Source of the DNA: Actinacidiphila paucisporea
GTDB lineage: Bacteria; Actinomycetota; Actinomycetes; Streptomycetales; Streptomycetaceae
NCBI RefSeq assembly: GCF_900142575.1
Contig: NZ_FRBI01000019.1
Location: forward strand, 85,981 to 149,980
Length of the DNA stretch: 64,000 nucleotides
Direction: 5' to 3'
Shown here: positions 42,405-50,883 of the stretch, in pieces
Layout: each line of letters begins with the position of its first letter
How positions within the stretch are numbered: the first letter of the stretch is position 1
The notes under the pieces: generated by a model
Databases searched by the model: none
The model's input: the letters and a program-made list of their open reading frames with translations, nothing else
Told to the model about the DNA's origin: nothing
Translations under genes and position numbers: made by a program

Positions 42405-43232
42405 CTACCGCCGGAAGTCGGCGATGCGGTGCTCGACCCAGGACGCGTAGGTGTGCGGCGGCCTCCCGATGACGGGTTCGGGGCTGAGGATCTCCGCCCC
42501 GCCGCCCGCGGCGGCGTCCTTGAGCTGGTCGAGCAGGAATTCGGCGGCCAGGTCCGGCATGTGGTGGACCAGGTGGGCGTGTGCCTGGGCACGCGAGATC
42601 TCCTCGAACTCCGCCTTCACACCGAGGACTTCGGAGACGATGCGCACCCGCTCCACCTGGTCGAGCGACTCGGGGCCGGTGAAGCTGACGTGGTCCAGGG
42701 GCTCGTCGGACAGCAGGGCCGCCGCGGCCACCGCGCCGATGTCGCGCTCGTCCACCGGCGCCATGGCGGCCTTGGGGTAGGGACCGCGGACGATTCCGCC
42801 CTGGGCGATCTGGCCCGCCCAGGCGAGGTCGTTGGCCATGAAGACCGTGGGGCGTACGAAGGTGGCGTCGATCCCCGAGGCCAGTACCTCCGTCTCGTTG
42901 CGCAGGTGCGCGCCGCCGACCCATCCCGGATCGGGGAAGGTGACTGCCGTGGAGGAGAGCAGCACGAGCCTGTCCAGACCGTTGCGGACGGCATGCTGCA
43001 GGAAGCCCTCCAGGGCCCCGAGGACGGGGAAGACGAAGGCCCGCTGCACCCCGTCGAGGGCGGCGGGCAGCGTGTCGGGCTTCGTGAAGTCCCCTTCGAA
43101 CACCTCGACCTCGGGCGGCAGGCCGCTCTCGGCGGGATTGCGGGTGAGCGCGCGCACCTGCTCGCCCGCGGCGAGGAGCTCGCGGACGATGTTGCGGCCG
43201 ACGTTTCCGGTGGAGCCGGTGACAAGGATCAT
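42405..43232 (-). CDS. NmrA-family NAD(P)-binding protein
   Basis: This 275-residue protein starts at ATG 43232: MILVTGSTGNVGRNIVRELL (GxxGxxG), RALTRNPAESGLPPEVEVFEGDFTKPDTLPAALDGVQRAFVFP, typical of the NmrA/quinone-oxidoreductase-2 group, with LVLLSSTAVTF and MAPVDERDIGAVAAAALL later. These bind NADP(H) and reduce small quinones or act as redox sensors. It lies between the phenylacetate genes and the end of the deoxysugar operon, with a 194-bp gap containing a strong palindrome, so I do not include it in the sugar operon. Confidence 0.88.
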   Translation of the reverse strand: MILVTGSTGNVGRNIVRELLAAGEQVRALTRNPAESGLPPEVEVFEGDFTKPDTLPAALDGVQRAFVFPVLGALEGFLQHAVRNGLDRLVLLSSTAVTFPDPGWVGGAHLRNETEVLASGIDATFVRPTVFMANDLAWAGQIAQGGIVRGPYPKAAMAPVDERDIGAVAAAALLSDEPLDHVSFTGPESLDQVERVRIVSEVLGVKAEFEEISRAQAHAHLVHHMPDLAAEFLLDQLKDAAAGGGAEILSPEPVIGRPPHTYASWVEHRIADFRR

Positions 43233-43245
43233 CTGAGTCCTCCTT

Positions 43246-43426
43246 CGGTGCGCCCCGGCAAGGGGGCGCCCGTGACTGGCGGTTGCCGATGGCGTTGGCC
43301 GGGCCAACGCCTCGGGTCGGAGCGAATTCACCGGTGCGCCCCGGCAATTCGCGTCGAATACGGAGAAGTGGTCAGCACTGGGCTTCGGGTGCCCACGCTT
43401 CGGTTGCCCACGCGGCCCGCGGGCTG
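43246..43426. other. Gap between deoxysugar operon and NmrA gene: palindromes and a direct repeat
   Basis: GGCGTTGGCC-G-GGCCAACGCC (43291-43311) is a near-perfect palindrome just downstream of the operon's last gene and may be its terminator. GCGCCCC/GGGGCGC pairs around 43250-43268. A 16-bp direct repeat (CGGTGCGCCCCGGCAA) occurs at about 43246 and 43332. The left border of the natural-product cluster probably falls here. Confidence 0.45.
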
Positions 43427-44368
43427 TCAGCGTGCGGCGGTGGACTCCCACATGTCCCGCAGCGACTGGCGGACCGAGGTCTTCGGCGCCCAGTCCAGGA
43501 AGCGGCCGGCGAGCCGGATGTCGGCGCGTGTCCAGTCCCCGCCGTGCGAGCGCACCGACCCGCTGGCCAGATCCAGCACGTCGGGACCGTGCCCGGCCTC
43601 GGCGGCGAGAAGGGTGAGCAGGTCGACCATGTCGAGCGCCTCGCCCCGCCCGATGTTGACGGCCTGTCCGGCCAGCGAGGACTCCGCGGCCCGTACGACC
43701 GCGTCGGCCAGGTCCCGTACGTCGACGAAGTCCCGCTGGGACCTGCTGACCGTGAGCCGCAGCCGGTCACCGGGGATGAGCGCGCGGAGCCCGTGCACCA
43801 CGGAGCCGAGGAAGCCGACGCCCGCCGTGCCCGGGCCGAAGACGTTCACCGCCCGCAGGACGAGGCCCGAGACGCGGCCCTCCCGGGTCGCCCGCAGCAC
43901 GGCTTCCGAGCCGGCAAGCTTCGAGCGCCCGTAGGGAGTCTGCGGCTTGGGCTCGTACGACTCGTCGATCACCGTGCCGTGCGGCACCGGACCGTATTCG
44001 TGCACGGAGCCGATCTGGATGAAGCGCGGCGGCGCGGGCATCAGCGCCGCCGCGTGCAGCAGACGCTCCACGAGGTCGACGTGGGCCCGCTGGTTGTCCT
44101 CCGGCGACGCGAGCCAGCCGCCGGCGGCGTTGACCACCACCCGGACACCGGCCGTCGTGAGGATCTCGGCGATCTCCGGGATCGGGGCCGCCGAGAGGTC
44201 GGAGGCGACGAAGGCGTGCCCGGGGGCCGCGGGCGGGCGCCCCCTGGCGACGGAGAGGACCGGGTAGCCCGTCGTCTCGAAGGCCGAGACGACGTGCCTG
44301 CCGATGGACCCGGTCGCCCCCAGGACCGCGACGACCGGCCGCAGCCCCCCGGAGCGGTAACCGGTCAC
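43427..44368 (-). CDS. NDP-hexose 4-ketoreductase (deoxysugar)
   Basis: This 313-residue extended SDR starts at GTG 44368, overlapping the RmlB stop (GTGA). It has PVVAVLGATGSIGRHVVSAFE (nucleotide binding), IQIGSVHEYGPVPHG, the catalytic YGRSKLAGSEAVL (YxxxK), and LRAVNVFGPGTAGVGFLGSVVHGL, as in TylD/UrdR-like deoxysugar 4-ketoreductases. By context it makes the last step of sugar biosynthesis, reducing the TDP-4-keto-2,3,6-trideoxyhexose and fixing the C-4 configuration. It is the last gene of the leftward sugar operon. The stereochemistry cannot be read from sequence. Confidence 0.85.
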   Translation of the reverse strand: MTGYRSGGLRPVVAVLGATGSIGRHVVSAFETTGYPVLSVARGRPPAAPGHAFVASDLSAAPIPEIAEILTTAGVRVVVNAAGGWLASPEDNQRAHVDLVERLLHAAALMPAPPRFIQIGSVHEYGPVPHGTVIDESYEPKPQTPYGRSKLAGSEAVLRATREGRVSGLVLRAVNVFGPGTAGVGFLGSVVHGLRALIPGDRLRLTVSRSQRDFVDVRDLADAVVRAAESSLAGQAVNIGRGEALDMVDLLTLLAAEAGHGPDVLDLASGSVRSHGGDWTRADIRLAGRFLDWAPKTSVRQSLRDMWESTAAR

Positions 44369-45339
44369 CGGTGGGCTCCCTGGACCGAATCCCGCCACCA
44401 GGCGGGATTCTCGGCGTACCAGCGGACGGTCGCGGCCAGCCCCTCCTCGAACGGGATGCGGGGCGCGTAGCCGAGCGCCCGCAGTTTCGCGTCGGTGAGG
44501 GAATACCGCCGGTCGTGGCCGAGGCGGTCCGGCACCTTGTCCACCCGGTCCCAGCCCGCCCCGCAGGCGGTCAGCAGCCGGTCCGTCAGCTCGACGTTGG
44601 TCAGCTCGCGGGTGCCGGCGATGTGGTAGACCTCGCCGGGAACACCCCGCTCGGCCGCGACCTGGATGCCGCGGCAGTGGTCGGTGACGTGGATCCAGTC
44701 CCGCACGTTCCCGCCGTCCCCGTACAGCGGCACCGTGCCTCCGGTGAGCAGCCGGGTCGCGAAGAGCGGGATGACCTTCTCGGGGTACTGGTAGGGCCCG
44801 TAGTTGTTGCCGCACCGGGTGGTGACCACCGGCAGCCCGTGGGTCACATGGTAGGCACGGGCGAGCAGGTCGCTGCTCGCCTTCGAGGCGGCGTAGGGCG
44901 AGTTCGGCGCCAGCGGCGCGCTCTCGTCCCACGAGCCGGAGTCGATCGAGCCGTACACCTCGTCGGTGGAGATGTGGACGACCCGCCCGACCCCGGCGTT
45001 CAGACAGGCGTCGAAGAGCCGCTGCACGCCGAGCACGTTGGTGCGCACGAAGTCGCCGGCCCCCGCGATCGAGCGGTCCACGTGGGACTCGGCCGCGAAG
45101 TTCACCACCACGTCGTGGCCGGGCACCACCCGGTCCAGCAGGGCGCAGTCGCCGATGTCGCCGTGCACGAAGGTGAACCGCCCGTCGACCGGGGCCAGGT
45201 TCGCGAGGTTGCCCGCGTAGGTGAGCAGGTCCAGTACGGTCACCTGGGCGCCCTGCCAGGCCGGGTAGGCGCCGGCGAGCAGTTCCCGTACGTAGGCCGA
45301 TCCGATGAATCCGGCGCCGCCGGTTACGAGGACGCGCAT
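44365..45339 (-). CDS. rmlB: dTDP-glucose 4,6-dehydratase
   Basis: This 324-residue protein makes TDP-4-keto-6-deoxyglucose. It starts MRVLVTGGAGFIGSAYVREL (NAD-binding GxxGxxG), has DLLTYAGNLANL, the family hallmark NFAAESHVDRSI, HISTDEVYGSI with the catalytic T-D-E triad, and YAASKASSDLLARAYHVTHGLPVVTTRCGNNYGPYQ with the catalytic tyrosine and lysine. GDGGNVRDWIHVTDHCRGI binds the nucleotide. ATG 45339; it overlaps the rmlA end by 16 bp. Length is as expected. Confidence 0.97.
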   Translation of the reverse strand: MRVLVTGGAGFIGSAYVRELLAGAYPAWQGAQVTVLDLLTYAGNLANLAPVDGRFTFVHGDIGDCALLDRVVPGHDVVVNFAAESHVDRSIAGAGDFVRTNVLGVQRLFDACLNAGVGRVVHISTDEVYGSIDSGSWDESAPLAPNSPYAASKASSDLLARAYHVTHGLPVVTTRCGNNYGPYQYPEKVIPLFATRLLTGGTVPLYGDGGNVRDWIHVTDHCRGIQVAAERGVPGEVYHIAGTRELTNVELTDRLLTACGAGWDRVDKVPDRLGHDRRYSLTDAKLRALGYAPRIPFEEGLAATVRWYAENPAWWRDSVQGAHR

Positions 45340-46394
45340 ATCTGCACCTTGCTGTGATCGCCGAGGACCAGGCGGTGCGCCCTGGGCGTCCGCGGCGCCG
45401 GGGTCACCTCCACCTCGTGGCCGATGAGGGATGCCTCGATGCGCCGTACTCCGCGGATCGCGGCCCCGCCGAGGACGACGGAGTATTCGAGCTCGCTGTC
45501 GATGATCTGGCAGTCCTCAGCGACCGAGGTGAACGGCCCCAGATAGGAGTCCTCCACCAGGGAGCCGGCCCCGATGATGACCGGGCCCACGATGCGCGAG
45601 CGCCGCACCACCGCGCCCGGCGCCACCGTCACCCGGCCGATCAGCTCCGAGTCACCCACCACGCCGGCGATCTCGGGCTCCATCTCCTCCAGGACGAGCC
45701 GGTTCGCCTCCAGCATGTCGGCGACGCTGCCGGTGTCCTTCCAGTAGCCCTCGGTGACCGTCGCCTCCACCCGATGGCCGGCGTCCATCAGCCCCGAGAC
45801 GGCGTGCGTGATCTCCAACTCGCCCCGCTCCGAGGGGGCCAGGGCCGCCACGACCGGGTGCACCGCCGAGGTGAACAGGAAGACCCCGACCAGCGCCAGA
45901 TCGCTCTTGGGCTTGTCGGGCTTCTCCTCGAGTCCGATCAGCCGCCCCTCGGTGTCCAGCTCCGCCACCCCGAACCCGCTCGGATCGGGAACCCTCGTCA
46001 GCATGATCTGGGCGGCGGGGCGCTCCCTGCGGAACCGCTCCACCGGCTCGGTGATGCCGCCGATCAGGAAGTTGTCCCCGAGGTACATGACGAAGTCGTC
46101 GTCGCCCAGGTAGTCGCGGGCGATCAGCACCGCGTGCGCGAGGCCGAGTGGGGCCTCCTGCGGCAGATAGGTGACCTTCAGGCCGAACGCCGACCCGTCC
46201 CCGACGGCTCGCCGGATCTCCTGCGCCGTGCTGCCCACCACGATGCCGACATCGGTGATCCCGGCCTCGGCGATCGCCTCAAGCCCGTAGAAGAGCACCG
46301 GTTTGTTCGCCACCGGCACCAGTTGCTTGGCCGAGGTGTGCGTGATCGGCCGCAGCCGGGTTCCCGCACCTCCTGCGAGGACCAGAGCCTTCAT
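45324..46394 (-). CDS. rmlA: Glucose-1-phosphate thymidylyltransferase, long StrD/RmlA type
   Basis: This 356-residue protein starts at ATG 46394. MKALVLAGGAGTRLRPITHTSAKQLVPVANKPVLFYGLEAI carries the nucleotidyltransferase G-x-G-T-R-L-x-P...K signature; YLGDNFLIGGI and GLEEKPDKPKSDLALVGVFLF follow. The C-terminus is a left-handed beta-helix (VTVAPGAVVRRSRIVGPVIIGAGSLVEDSYLGPFTSV), as in antibiotic-cluster StrD homologues of about 355 residues rather than the short housekeeping RmlA (about 290). It forms TDP-glucose from glucose-1-phosphate and dTTP, starting the pathway. Confidence 0.95.
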   Translation of the reverse strand: MKALVLAGGAGTRLRPITHTSAKQLVPVANKPVLFYGLEAIAEAGITDVGIVVGSTAQEIRRAVGDGSAFGLKVTYLPQEAPLGLAHAVLIARDYLGDDDFVMYLGDNFLIGGITEPVERFRRERPAAQIMLTRVPDPSGFGVAELDTEGRLIGLEEKPDKPKSDLALVGVFLFTSAVHPVVAALAPSERGELEITHAVSGLMDAGHRVEATVTEGYWKDTGSVADMLEANRLVLEEMEPEIAGVVGDSELIGRVTVAPGAVVRRSRIVGPVIIGAGSLVEDSYLGPFTSVAEDCQIIDSELEYSVVLGGAAIRGVRRIEASLIGHEVEVTPAPRTPRAHRLVLGDHSKVQICASS

Positions 46395-46449
46395 GTGATC
46401 TCTCCTTCCGCTTGTCCCGGCCGGCCTCCAGCCGGGTCGCAACCCCACG

Positions 46450-47457
46450 TCAGGTCGAGGTCAGTGCCTGCACTTCCCGCCGGGCCCCGCCGGCCGCGTC
46501 GCGTAGCTCCTGGAGCAGCCGCGCCTGCCGGAGGCAGTCGGGGTCGTCGTGGCCCCCGGCCCGTACCGCCCGCGCGAACGCCGCCACGGTGTTGCCGACC
46601 TGGTCGTCGGGGGCGAGCCGGAGTTCCTCCACCGCGGACCCGCGCTCCACCCGCAGTACCGGTACGTGGTCCGCGGGAGGGGTGAAGGCCCGGTCGACGG
46701 TGATCCGGCCCGCGCTGCCGCCCACCTCGTACGCCGACCTGTAGGCGTGCTCCAGACCGAAGGTGAGCTGCGCGGTCACTCCGGACGGCGTCGCCAGCAA
46801 GGCGGCACCCGAGGTGTCCACCTGGCGGCCGGAACCCGCGGAGAGCACCGCGCCGGCCACCCGCAGGTCGGCCCCGAGCAGGTGCAGGGCCGCCCGGACC
46901 GGATAGACGCCCACGTCCCACAAAGCCCCGCCGCCCAGCTCCGGCCGGTAGCGGATGTTGTCGTCGGGCAACGCGGGGACGGCGAAGGAGGCGTGCAGGG
47001 AGCGCGGTTCGCCGATGGCACCGGAGGCCAGCAGCTGCCGCACCCGCGCGTGCTGCGCGTGGTGGACGAACATCACGTTCTCCATCAGCACCAGCCCGTA
47101 CGCCTCGGCCCGGTCGAGCAGCTGAGCGGTCAGCGCCGCGTCCGTGGTGAGCGGCTTCTCCGCCAGCACGTGCTTGCCCGCCCGCAGCGCGGCCGCCACC
47201 CACCGGGCGTGCAGCCCGGCCGGCAGCGGCACGTACACCGCGTCGACGTCGTCGCGGTCGAGCAGTTCGGCATAGCCGGACACCGCGGCGCAGCCGTACT
47301 CGCGGGCCTGCTCCGCCGCCCTGGCCGGGTCCCGGCTGGCGATCGCCACCAGCTCGACCTCCGGGCGGGCGGCGATCGCCGGCAGCATCCGGCGCAGTGC
47401 GATGTCGGCGCAGCCGAGCACCCCGATCCGCACCGCGGCAGCGTGCCGTCCGCTCAC
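46450..47457 (-). CDS. NDP-hexose 3-ketoreductase (Gfo/Idh/MocA family)
   Basis: This 335-residue protein starts at GTG 47457, overlapping the 2,3-dehydratase stop (GTGA). Features are AAVRIGVLGCADIALRRMLPAI (nucleotide binding), VDAVYVPLPAGLHARWVAAALRAGKHVLAEKPLTT (the EKP catalytic-lysine motif), and GGGALWDVGVYPVRAALHLLGAD with the D-x-G-x-Y/H pattern. In deoxysugar clusters (UrdT/TylCII type) it reduces the 3-keto product of the 2,3-dehydratase, completing 2-deoxygenation. The open frame upstream belongs to the neighbour's shadow, so the short form is correct. Confidence 0.93.
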   Translation of the reverse strand: MSGRHAAAVRIGVLGCADIALRRMLPAIAARPEVELVAIASRDPARAAEQAREYGCAAVSGYAELLDRDDVDAVYVPLPAGLHARWVAAALRAGKHVLAEKPLTTDAALTAQLLDRAEAYGLVLMENVMFVHHAQHARVRQLLASGAIGEPRSLHASFAVPALPDDNIRYRPELGGGALWDVGVYPVRAALHLLGADLRVAGAVLSAGSGRQVDTSGAALLATPSGVTAQLTFGLEHAYRSAYEVGGSAGRITVDRAFTPPADHVPVLRVERGSAVEELRLAPDDQVGNTVAAFARAVRAGGHDDPDCLRQARLLQELRDAAGGARREVQALTST

Positions 47458-48890
47458 CGCGTGCCCGCCAGCATCCCGTTCAGGCACGCCAGCAGGCTGC
47501 GGGCCTGCACATTGACGTAGTTGCTGTGGCACACCAGGGACGTCAGCTGACCCACGGTGACCCAGAAGAAGCCGGGCGGCGGATCGAGCGGGACCTCGTC
47601 CTCGTCGGGCTCCAGCACCATGTAGCGGCTCACCGCGTTCAGGAACCGGCCCCCCTCCTCGGAGTGCACCGCCTCGAACCGCACGGTCGACGGGTCGGCG
47701 GACAGCACCAGGTCCAGGAAGGCGGGCCGGTCCTCGGGCGGCAGGTCGTCGTGGTTGCCCGGCACGCACTGCACGGTGGGTCCCAGCTCCACCGCGTCCT
47801 GGAATCCGGCCTCCGCCCTGGCCCGCATCAGTACGTGCAGCACCCCGTCGATCCGCCGGGTGAGGAAGGCGGTGATGCCCAGCCCCAGCGGCTCGATCAA
47901 CGGCTGGGTCCACCGGCTCACCTCCCGGCTGCCGGCCTGCACCGACACCGCCACCACCCGGAAGAACCGGGAGTCGGGCCGGTCGATCGAGTGCGTGCCC
48001 CTGACCCAGCTGGGCAGTCCGGCCATCGGCACCCGCTCGGCCCGCACGCTCTGCCGCGCCCGCTCCGCCGTGAACCACGACAGCAGCTCGACGTCGGGGT
48101 GCAGCGCCCCGGCGTTGCGGGACCGGGCCAGCGCCGCCACGAACGGGTCGCGCGCCCGGTCCGGGTCGACGGCCCCGATCGGGGCACAGGCCAGCACGGT
48201 CCTGGCGTCCATGTTGACGACGTTGTCCAGGTGCAGCAGCTCGCCGATCTGCCCGAGGGTCAGCCAGCAGAAGTCGCCGTGCGGCGCGATGTCGTCCTCG
48301 ACCTCGACGATCATGTTGCGGTTGCTCTTGCGGTGGAACCACGCGCCGTGCTCCGACTGCAGCACATCGGCCAGGACCTTGCCCCGCCCCGGCTGGAGGA
48401 AATACTCCAGATACCGCACCGCCGCGCCCTCGTGCACCCGGGTGTAGTTGCTCCGGGTCGCCTGCACCGTCGGGGACAGCTGCAGCAGGTTGGGGTTGCC
48501 CGGCTCCATCTTGGCCTGCATGAGGCAGTGCAGGACCCCGCCGATCTCCTTCACCAGGATCCCGAGGATGCCCACCTCGGCCTGCTTGATGATCGGCTGG
48601 TACCACTCCCGGTGCGGCCCGGCCTCGGTGGTGACGTGCAGCCCCTCCACGGTGAAGAAACGGCCGCTGTCGTGCAGCAGGTTGCCGGTGTCGGGGTGGA
48701 AGGACCAGCGGTCCAGCTCGCCGAAGGGGATGCGGTCCACGCGGAAGCTGTGCGCCTGCCGGTGCCGGTCCAGCCAGCCCGGGAAATCCTCGGTGCTCAT
48801 CACCGCGCCCCGCGTGGCGGTGAGCGAACCGGCCAGCCTGCCGGGCAACTCCAGGTCGGCGCGCGGATGCAGCAGGGTGTTCTGGGACAT
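47454..48890 (-). CDS. NDP-hexose 2,3-dehydratase
   Basis: This 478-residue protein starts at ATG 48890. It consists of two copies of the 2,3-dehydratase domain: first half REWYQPIIKQAEVGILGILVKEIGGVLHCLMQAKMEPGN, LQLSPTVQATRSNYTRVHEG; second half SRWTQPLIEPLGLGITAFLTRRIDGVLHVLMRARAEAG, LGPTVQCVPGNHDDLPPEDRP. This tandem architecture is specific to TylX3/UrdS/EryBVI enzymes, which remove the C-2 hydroxyl of TDP-4-keto-6-deoxyglucose. It works with the 3-ketoreductase immediately downstream. Function is certain within the family. Confidence 0.95.
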   Translation of the reverse strand: MSQNTLLHPRADLELPGRLAGSLTATRGAVMSTEDFPGWLDRHRQAHSFRVDRIPFGELDRWSFHPDTGNLLHDSGRFFTVEGLHVTTEAGPHREWYQPIIKQAEVGILGILVKEIGGVLHCLMQAKMEPGNPNLLQLSPTVQATRSNYTRVHEGAAVRYLEYFLQPGRGKVLADVLQSEHGAWFHRKSNRNMIVEVEDDIAPHGDFCWLTLGQIGELLHLDNVVNMDARTVLACAPIGAVDPDRARDPFVAALARSRNAGALHPDVELLSWFTAERARQSVRAERVPMAGLPSWVRGTHSIDRPDSRFFRVVAVSVQAGSREVSRWTQPLIEPLGLGITAFLTRRIDGVLHVLMRARAEAGFQDAVELGPTVQCVPGNHDDLPPEDRPAFLDLVLSADPSTVRFEAVHSEEGGRFLNAVSRYMVLEPDEDEVPLDPPPGFFWVTVGQLTSLVCHSNYVNVQARSLLACLNGMLAGTR

Positions 48891-48947
48891 GGGAGGACTC
48901 CCTAACCGGATAAGGGTCGACAAGGCGGCGTCGCGGGACCGGCGAGG

Positions 48948-50276
48948 TCATCCACGGCCGGCCACGAACTCCTGGACCGAGGCGATCACGTAGTCGAGCA
49001 TCTCTTCGGTGAGCGCGGGATAGACGCCGACCCAGAAGCTGTGGTCGGTGATGATGTCGCTGTTGGCGAGGTCGCCGGCCACCCGGTGCGGCTGGTCGTG
49101 GTAGGCCGGGTGCCGGGTCAGGTTCCCGGCGAAGAGCAGCCGGGTGCCGATCCTGCGCTCCTCCAGGTGGGCCACCAGCTCGCCCCGGGTGAAGCGCGCC
49201 TGCGGGTCGACGGTGATGACGAAGCCGAACCAGCTGGGGTCGGTGTTCGGGGTCGCCTCGGGCAGGATCAGCCCGGGGGTGCCGTCGAGTCCGGCGCGCA
49301 ACCGCCGCCAGTTGCGCCGCCGCACGTCGCAGAACTCGTCCAGCCTGGCGAGTTGGGTCAGGCCCAGCGCGGCCTGCAGGTCGGTCGCCTTCAGGTTGTA
49401 GCCCACGTGGGAGAAGATGTACTTGTGGTCGTAGCCCTCGGGCAGCGTGCCCATCTGGTAGGAGAACCGCTTGAGGCACTTGTTGTTCTCTCCCGGCTCG
49501 CACCAGCAGTCGCGTCCCCAGTCGCGCATCGACTCCACGATGCGGGCCAGTGCCAGGTTCGAGGTGAGTACGCAGCCGCCCTCGCCCATGGTGAGGTGGT
49601 GCGCGGGATAGAAGCTCACCGTGCTCAGGTCCCCGAAGGTGCCGGTCAGGCGCCCGTCGCACAGTGAACCGACCGCGTCGCAGTTGTCCTCGACGAAGAA
49701 CAGCTCGTGGTCGTCGGCGAGTCGGGCGATCTCCCCGGCGGGATAGGGGTTGCCCAGCGTGTGGGCCAGCATGATCGCCCTGGTACGTGGCCCGATCGCG
49801 GCGGCGACCCGCTCGGCGGTGGTGTTGTAGGTGCCCAGCTCCACGTCCACGAAGACCGGCACGAGGCCGTTCTGCAGGATCGGGTTGACGGTGGTGGGGA
49901 AGCCGGCGGCCACCGTGATGACCTCGTCGCCCGGCCGCAGCCGCTGGTCCTCCAGCACCGGGGAGGTCAGGGCGGACAGCGCCAGCAGGTTGGCCGACGA
50001 CCCGGAGTTGGTGAGGTGCGCCTTGCGCCGCTTGAGCTTGTGGGCGAACCGCGACTCGAACCGGCGGGAGCTGGGCCCGGCGGCGATACGCATGTCCAGC
50101 GCCGCCTCGACCAGCGCCACGCGGTCGTCCTCGTCCAGCACCGCGCCGGACGGCCAGATCTCCGTGACCCCGGGGACGAACGCCGAGTCCTGCTGGACTT
50201 CCCTGTGGTATTTCCTGACCATCTCCACAAGCTGCTGTCGTGACTGCTCTGCCTGCATGCCCTGCCCGCCTTCCAT
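48948..50276 (-). CDS. NDP-hexose 3-dehydrase (PLP/PMP-dependent C-3 deoxygenation)
   Basis: This 442-residue member of the aminotransferase fold (UrdQ/SpnQ/E1 type) has ARRIAAGPSSRRFE-like start, LTNSGSSANLLALSAL, VITVAAGFPTTVNPILQNGLVPVFVD, FVEDNCDAVGS, and STVSFYPAHHLTMGEGGCV. In that last motif the PLP-binding lysine of aminotransferases is histidine, diagnostic of the PMP-dependent 3-dehydrases. Cysteines DCWCEPGENNKC fit the iron-sulfur cluster region. It removes the C-3 hydroxyl, giving a 2,3,6-trideoxy sugar. Start ATG 50276, 2 bp after the epimerase stop; ATG 50258 is an alternative. Confidence 0.94.
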   Translation of the reverse strand: MEGGQGMQAEQSRQQLVEMVRKYHREVQQDSAFVPGVTEIWPSGAVLDEDDRVALVEAALDMRIAAGPSSRRFESRFAHKLKRRKAHLTNSGSSANLLALSALTSPVLEDQRLRPGDEVITVAAGFPTTVNPILQNGLVPVFVDVELGTYNTTAERVAAAIGPRTRAIMLAHTLGNPYPAGEIARLADDHELFFVEDNCDAVGSLCDGRLTGTFGDLSTVSFYPAHHLTMGEGGCVLTSNLALARIVESMRDWGRDCWCEPGENNKCLKRFSYQMGTLPEGYDHKYIFSHVGYNLKATDLQAALGLTQLARLDEFCDVRRRNWRRLRAGLDGTPGLILPEATPNTDPSWFGFVITVDPQARFTRGELVAHLEERRIGTRLLFAGNLTRHPAYHDQPHRVAGDLANSDIITDHSFWVGVYPALTEEMLDYVIASVQEFVAGRG

Positions 50277-50278
50277 CG

Positions 50279-50878
50279 TCAGTGCCTGCCTTCGGTGTGC
50301 TCCAGTACCGCGCCCCGCCAGTGCGCGAGCACTCCCGCGGCGAGCGCCTCACGCATGCCCTGCGCCTGCGCGTCCTTCCGCGACATCAGCGGCGGCTCGG
50401 TGAAACCCCACGGGAGCGCGAGGTCGGCATCGAGCGGGTTGATGTCGATCTGGGTGCCCGGCACGTACCGCGTGGAGACCACGTAACAGATGCAGGCGTC
50501 CTCGGTGAGCGTCAGAAATCCGTGCCCGACGCCCTCCGGCACGTACACGCAGTGCCCAGACCCGGCGTCCAGCACGGACACGTGGTGCTCGCCGAATGTG
50601 GGCGACCCCACCCGCAGGTCGACGACGACGTCGCGGAGCGCGCCGCGCACGCAGGTGACGTACTTCGCCTGACCCGGCGGCACCGCCACGCCGTGGATAC
50701 CGCGCAGGGTGTTCCGCCGGGAGGCCGAGTAGTTGATCTGCTCGGGGCGGAACGGCACTCCGGTGACCTCCTCGACCTGGTCGCACCGGAGGGCTTCGAA
50801 GAACACGCCCCGCTCGTCGGGGATCTGCCGCGGAGTGAAGACGAAGGCACCCGGCACCCGGGTCTCGACCACGTCCAC
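50279..50878 (-). CDS. rmlC: dTDP-4-keto-deoxyhexose 5- or 3,5-epimerase
   Basis: This 199-residue cupin of the RmlC family starts at GTG 50878, 5 bp after the glycosyltransferase stop. Signature segments are ETRVPGAFVFTPRQIPDERGVFFEAL, INYSASRRNTLRGIHGVAVPPGQAKYVTCVRGALRDVVVDLR (catalytic His in LRGIH), YVPEGVGHGFLTL (base region) and the tyrosine in VSTRYVPGT. On a C-3-deoxygenated substrate only C-5 epimerisation is meaningful, giving an L-configured sugar. This is the main evidence that the product is an L-trideoxyhexose such as L-rhodinose or L-amicetose. Confidence 0.93.
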   Translation of the reverse strand: MDVVETRVPGAFVFTPRQIPDERGVFFEALRCDQVEEVTGVPFRPEQINYSASRRNTLRGIHGVAVPPGQAKYVTCVRGALRDVVVDLRVGSPTFGEHHVSVLDAGSGHCVYVPEGVGHGFLTLTEDACICYVVSTRYVPGTQIDINPLDADLALPWGFTEPPLMSRKDAQAQGMREALAAGVLAHWRGAVLEHTEGRH

Positions 50879-50883
50879 GCCCG

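Noticed and set aside
46450..50352. A 1300-residue open frame over three sugar genes
   Set aside because: The first two thirds are Arg/Gly/Pro-rich shadow sequence. The real 3-ketoreductase begins at GTG 47457 with a GTGA overlap.
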